From Paracoccaceae bacterium (GTDB lineage: Bacteria; Pseudomonadota; Alphaproteobacteria; Rhodobacterales; Rhodobacteraceae): a stretch of DNA of 9,602 nucleotides. A program made the translations under genes and the position numbers. The stretch spans positions 1 to 9,602 of the forward strand of contig WTGT01000293.1 of assembly GCA_011523445.1 (NCBI GenBank), written 5' to 3'. Under the pieces are notes generated by a model. It was not told the DNA's origin, made no database searches, and saw only the letters and a list, made by a program, of their open reading frames with translations. Positions 8,046 to 9,602 of this stretch are shown here, piece after piece. The number at the start of each line of letters is the position of its first letter. Position 1 is the first letter of the stretch.

Positions 8046-8077
8046 AAAATGCCCCCGGTTAAGGGGGCATTTTTTTT
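8046..8077 (+). terminator. Strong intrinsic terminator of the ABC importer cluster
   Basis: AAAATGCCCCC at 8046-8056 pairs perfectly with GGGGGCATTTT at 8063-8073 around a GGTTAA loop, running into an unbroken T-tract at 8070-8077. It lies 20 bp after the binding-protein stop. The A-rich left flank means it could also act on the opposite strand. Confidence 0.92.
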
Positions 8078-8109
8078 GGGAACGTACTATAAGGAAAGCA
8101 ATTACTGCT

Positions 8110-8295
8110 TTTGAGGGTTGCCGTTTTAAGAAATCCGGAGGCAATATGTGGGCAATCGTTTTCCCATGGCACGGTTCCTTTCGGTTTTCCAATAATAAGT
8201 TCTGTAACCCAACCCATGGAATTGGGTTGTTGTCGTTCGGGAGCGGAAGCAGGGTGTGGTTTACCGGAAATGATTTCGCAGGTAACGACATACAG
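8110..8295 (+). repeat. 25-residue beta-helix-like repeats, first unit upstream of the start codon
   Basis: In the reading frame of the downstream gene, three copies of a pattern F-x-[GN]-[CN]-x-F appear: FEGCRF (codons from 8110), FSNNKF (from 8185) and FTGNDF (from 8260). They are spaced exactly 25 codons apart. Each is preceded by alternating hydrophobic residues, as in turns of a right-handed parallel beta-helix. The first unit begins 12 codons before the ATG at 8146, and no ATG, GTG or TTG exists in frame between the stop at 8044 and 8146. The frame thus reads as protein upstream of the apparent start. Confidence 0.6.
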
Positions 8296-9057
8296 ACGCG
8301 GTGCACCGGTTCGAAAGAAGAGGGTTCCGATTCCCCTGCCAGGGCCTCGAAAGCACTGGGAGAAATTTCGTTCGTAGCCAACAAGCGGTTAGCCAGCCTC
8401 TCGATTCAGGAGGGATATTCTTCCATTGAGATCTCCGGCATGAACCGGATAGATCGGTTGCATGTCAATCTGGTAATTGAGGGGGAGGAAGACAAACGGA
8501 CATCCATCTATCTTGGACCCCGCGAAAGAATCGATCCAAAGTTTTTCAATTGTCTGCAGCACAGATCGTTGTTTCTCGACATGAGAAGGCTGGCGGCCAT
8601 TAACCAGGACAATCGTCAGCTGACTGTGCTAGACAGGCAGTTGGAGCGAATTGAGTATTTCCTCAGCAAGGAACGGGGTTCACCCTCCATTTTTGATTTG
8701 GGCATGTGGATCGAGTATTGGCAGGATCGGATCCTGTATGGGTTGAGGTGTTGGTCATCCGATTTCTACAGGTTCTGGTTGCGCCCTTTTTTATGCCTTT
8801 TTATTGGTTATCTGGCCATCAACGCAGTACCTTTTTTTCTCATTGAGTCTTTCAGTATTTCCCATTGGAAGGACCTGACGCTTCGACCGATTACCGAGCT
8901 TGCCACCTACGAGGCCAGTTTGAAGCAAATCCTCGGCATGGTAGAGTACGAAACCCTATCCGACGCCGACAAAAGGAACCTGAAGCTTGCAGGATGGGCT
9001 GAAACTGTTTGGATCGCCATGTGGTCGTTCCCGTTCGCAAAGGCAATCCGGCGGTAA
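8146..9057 (+). CDS. Beta-helix/membrane-anchored protein of unknown function, probably 5'-truncated
   Basis: Function not recognised. From the ATG at 8146 (GGAGG at 8137-8141, 4 nt spacer) it gives 303 residues. Residues 1-50 hold the last turns of a 25-residue beta-helix-like repeat. A polar middle (50-200) contains alternating hydrophobic stretches such as LHVNLVIE (105-112). A membrane helix follows at about 213-235 (RPFLCLFIGYLAINAVPFFL) and a weaker Trp-rich hydrophobic segment at 280-300 near the end (ETVWIAMW). The general plan suggests a beta-helix domain held at the inner membrane by its C-terminus. Because one full repeat half-lies upstream of the ATG, and the frame there is open only back to the importer's terminator, the gene looks like the 3' part of a longer one. 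GGAGG may simply be the Ser-Gly-Gly codons of the old reading frame. It may be a decaying remnant, or a shortened but expressed gene. Confidence 0.6.
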   Translation: MWAIVFPWHGSFRFSNNKFCNPTHGIGLLSFGSGSRVWFTGNDFAGNDIQTRCTGSKEEGSDSPARASKALGEISFVANKRLASLSIQEGYSSIEISGMNRIDRLHVNLVIEGEEDKRTSIYLGPRERIDPKFFNCLQHRSLFLDMRRLAAINQDNRQLTVLDRQLERIEYFLSKERGSPSIFDLGMWIEYWQDRILYGLRCWSSDFYRFWLRPFLCLFIGYLAINAVPFFLIESFSISHWKDLTLRPITELATYEASLKQILGMVEYETLSDADKRNLKLAGWAETVWIAMWSFPFAKAIRR

Positions 9058-9085
9058 TTCAACAATATGGCTCCCAGGTTATCGT

Positions 9086-9129
9086 CCGACAGCTGAGGGT
9101 AGGGATTGGGGGCTGTTGCCCGCTGTCGG
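9086..9129 (+). terminator. Hairpin in the gap before higB (possible terminator)
   Basis: CCGACAGC at 9086-9093 pairs perfectly with GCTGTCGG at 9122-9129. Inside the 28-nt loop, GGGC (9110-9113) can pair with GCCC (9118-9121), stacking directly on the outer arm. The downstream sequence is T-rich but interrupted (TATTGTATTTCC). It lies 28 bp after the beta-helix gene's stop, so a weak terminator is possible. Apart from this and the promoter-like TTGACA, the 181 bp between 9058 and 9238 show nothing gene-like. Confidence 0.35.
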
Positions 9130-9202
9130 GATATTGTATTTCCTTATTTTCCCGAATGGTGGGGGCACCCTGCTATTTGAGAGGAATAATCTGTATCATT
9201 AC

Positions 9203-9231
9203 TTGACACATGCCCAGACAGGTGCTACATG
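9203..9231 (+). promoter_or_regulatory. Possible higBA promoter
   Basis: TTGACA at 9203-9208 is a perfect -35 element. The best placed -10 is TACATG at 9226-9231 with a 17-bp spacer, a poor match (three of six). A start site 7 or so bases later would fall on or next to the higB ATG at 9239, giving an essentially leaderless message. No clear operator palindrome was found, although HigA-type repressors normally bind one near here. Confidence 0.3.
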
Positions 9232-9238
9232 GTGGAGC

Positions 9239-9519
9239 ATGATACAGGGAACCAGGGGGAAGCTTGCAAGAAATGCCGTGCGTGGACTGTATGGCAAGGG
9301 TTTTCCCTCCGAACTTGTTCGCAGGACCCGCACAATGCTTCTGGCCCTGGATGCCGCCGATTCCCTGGAGGATCTCAGGTTTCCACCGGGCAACCACCTT
9401 GAGCTTCTGGGAGGGGACCGGAAGGGATATCATTCATTGCGCATCAACAGCCAATGGAGATCTGTTTTCTCTGGACGGAAAGGGGACCTGCCGATGTTGA
9501 AATTGTCGATTATCACTGA
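9239..9519 (+). pseudogene. higB: HigB-type (RelE superfamily) toxin, frameshifted
   Basis: HigB toxins are ribosome-dependent mRNA endonucleases neutralised by HigA. From ATG 9239 one frame gives MIQGTRGKLARN, then KGFPSELVRRTRTMLLALDA, then the family's hallmark LEDLRFPPGNHLELL, GDRKGYHSLRIN and QWR, ending at 9460. The expected continuation (CFLW, then TERGPADVEIVDYH and a TGA at 9517-9519) is present but in another frame, from 9463. Only two bases (9461-9462) stand where one codon should be, so a single base has been lost; adding one A would restore the common WRICF motif. Corrected length would be 93 residues, normal for HigB. Read without correction, the first frame runs on to 9571 over the start of higA with unrelated residues. 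The ribosome binding site is poor: GGAG lies 1 nt before the ATG. The higA start follows 11 bp later. A sequencing error is the alternative. Confidence 0.82.
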
Positions 9520-9530
9520 AAGGACTAGTC

Positions 9531-9602
9531 ATGCCCCAAAGCCTTCTCAAGGATCCTCCCCATCCCGGTGAGGTCCTGCATGAACTCTACCTCAGGCCAT
9601 TG
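9531..9602 (+). CDS. higA: HigA-type antitoxin, N-terminus only (runs off window)
   Basis: Twenty-four codons are visible: MPQSLLKDPPHPGEVLHELY then LRPL. The PPHPGEVLxExxLxPL pattern is the characteristic start of HigA/VapI-type XRE-family helix-turn-helix antitoxins, which bind HigB and repress their own promoter. AGGA at 9521-9524 lies 6 nt before the ATG. The helix-turn-helix itself lies beyond the window, so its integrity cannot be judged. Position 11 bp after the HigB stop is the standard toxin-first higBA order. Confidence 0.85.
   Translation, partial: MPQSLLKDPPHPGEVLHELYLRPL

Noticed and set aside
8022..8384. 120-residue minus-strand open frame over the terminator and the beta-helix gene start
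   Set aside because: It runs through the strong terminator hairpin, has no recognisable motifs, and opposes the frame carrying the regular 25-residue repeat.
9097..9130. G-quadruplex formed by four G-runs
   Set aside because: The first three runs are close, but the fourth is 15 nt away and lies within a competing perfect stem; a hairpin is more likely.
9455..9475. Programmed -1 frameshifting in higB instead of a mutation
   Set aside because: No X-XXY-YYZ slippery heptamer is in the right frame before the break, and HigB is not a family known for recoding. A one-base deletion or sequencing error is simpler.
8987..9571. A 194-residue + strand open frame spanning the gap, higB and the start of higA
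   Set aside because: Only its middle (from the ATG at 9239 to about 9460) resembles a real protein, HigB. The first 84 residues overlap the previous gene and non-coding DNA, and the tail after the frameshift is unrelated sequence.

Overview
The window comes from a bacterial chromosome, most likely an alphaproteobacterium of moderate to low GC. The evidence is the ftsA-ftsZ order, a 512-residue FtsZ with a long acidic linker ending in VPAFIRRQAN (a typical alphaproteobacterial FtsZ tail), and a twin-arginine-exported family 5 solute-binding protein beside a fused two-domain ATPase. I cannot name the genus. All supported genes are on the + strand.

Region 1 (1-2286) is the end of the division cluster: the 3' part of ftsA, a 69-bp gap with a near-consensus sigma70 promoter (TTGACA, 17 bp, TATAAA), and complete ftsZ. 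Two tandem hairpins follow at 2327-2393, and the cluster stops there. The next gene is not lpxC, the usual neighbour.

Region 2 (2571-8077) is a complete peptide/nickel-type (Dpp/Opp-like) ABC importer: two permeases, a fused ATPase, an attenuator-like hairpin with six Ts, then the binding-protein gene with a strong GGAGG site, closed by an excellent intrinsic terminator. The second permease has about 100 extra N-terminal residues with three extra hydrophobic segments. The hairpin before the binding-protein gene could serve to set a different dose of binding protein from membrane complex. The substrate cannot be read from sequence.

Region 3 (8078-9602) looks like accessory DNA with a higher GC content by eye. 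It holds a membrane-anchored protein whose N-terminus is a 25-residue beta-helix repeat. One repeat unit begins upstream of the only usable start codon, so the gene looks 5'-truncated just behind the importer's terminator. Next comes a higBA toxin-antitoxin module: the HigB toxin reading frame is broken by a one-base deletion near 9461, while the HigA antitoxin start is intact and runs off the window.

No tRNA, rRNA, CRISPR array or insertion sequence was seen. The main points for follow-up are the broken toxin beside an intact antitoxin start, the truncated beta-helix gene, and the importer placed directly after ftsZ. I did not find convincing evidence of a wholly new system.
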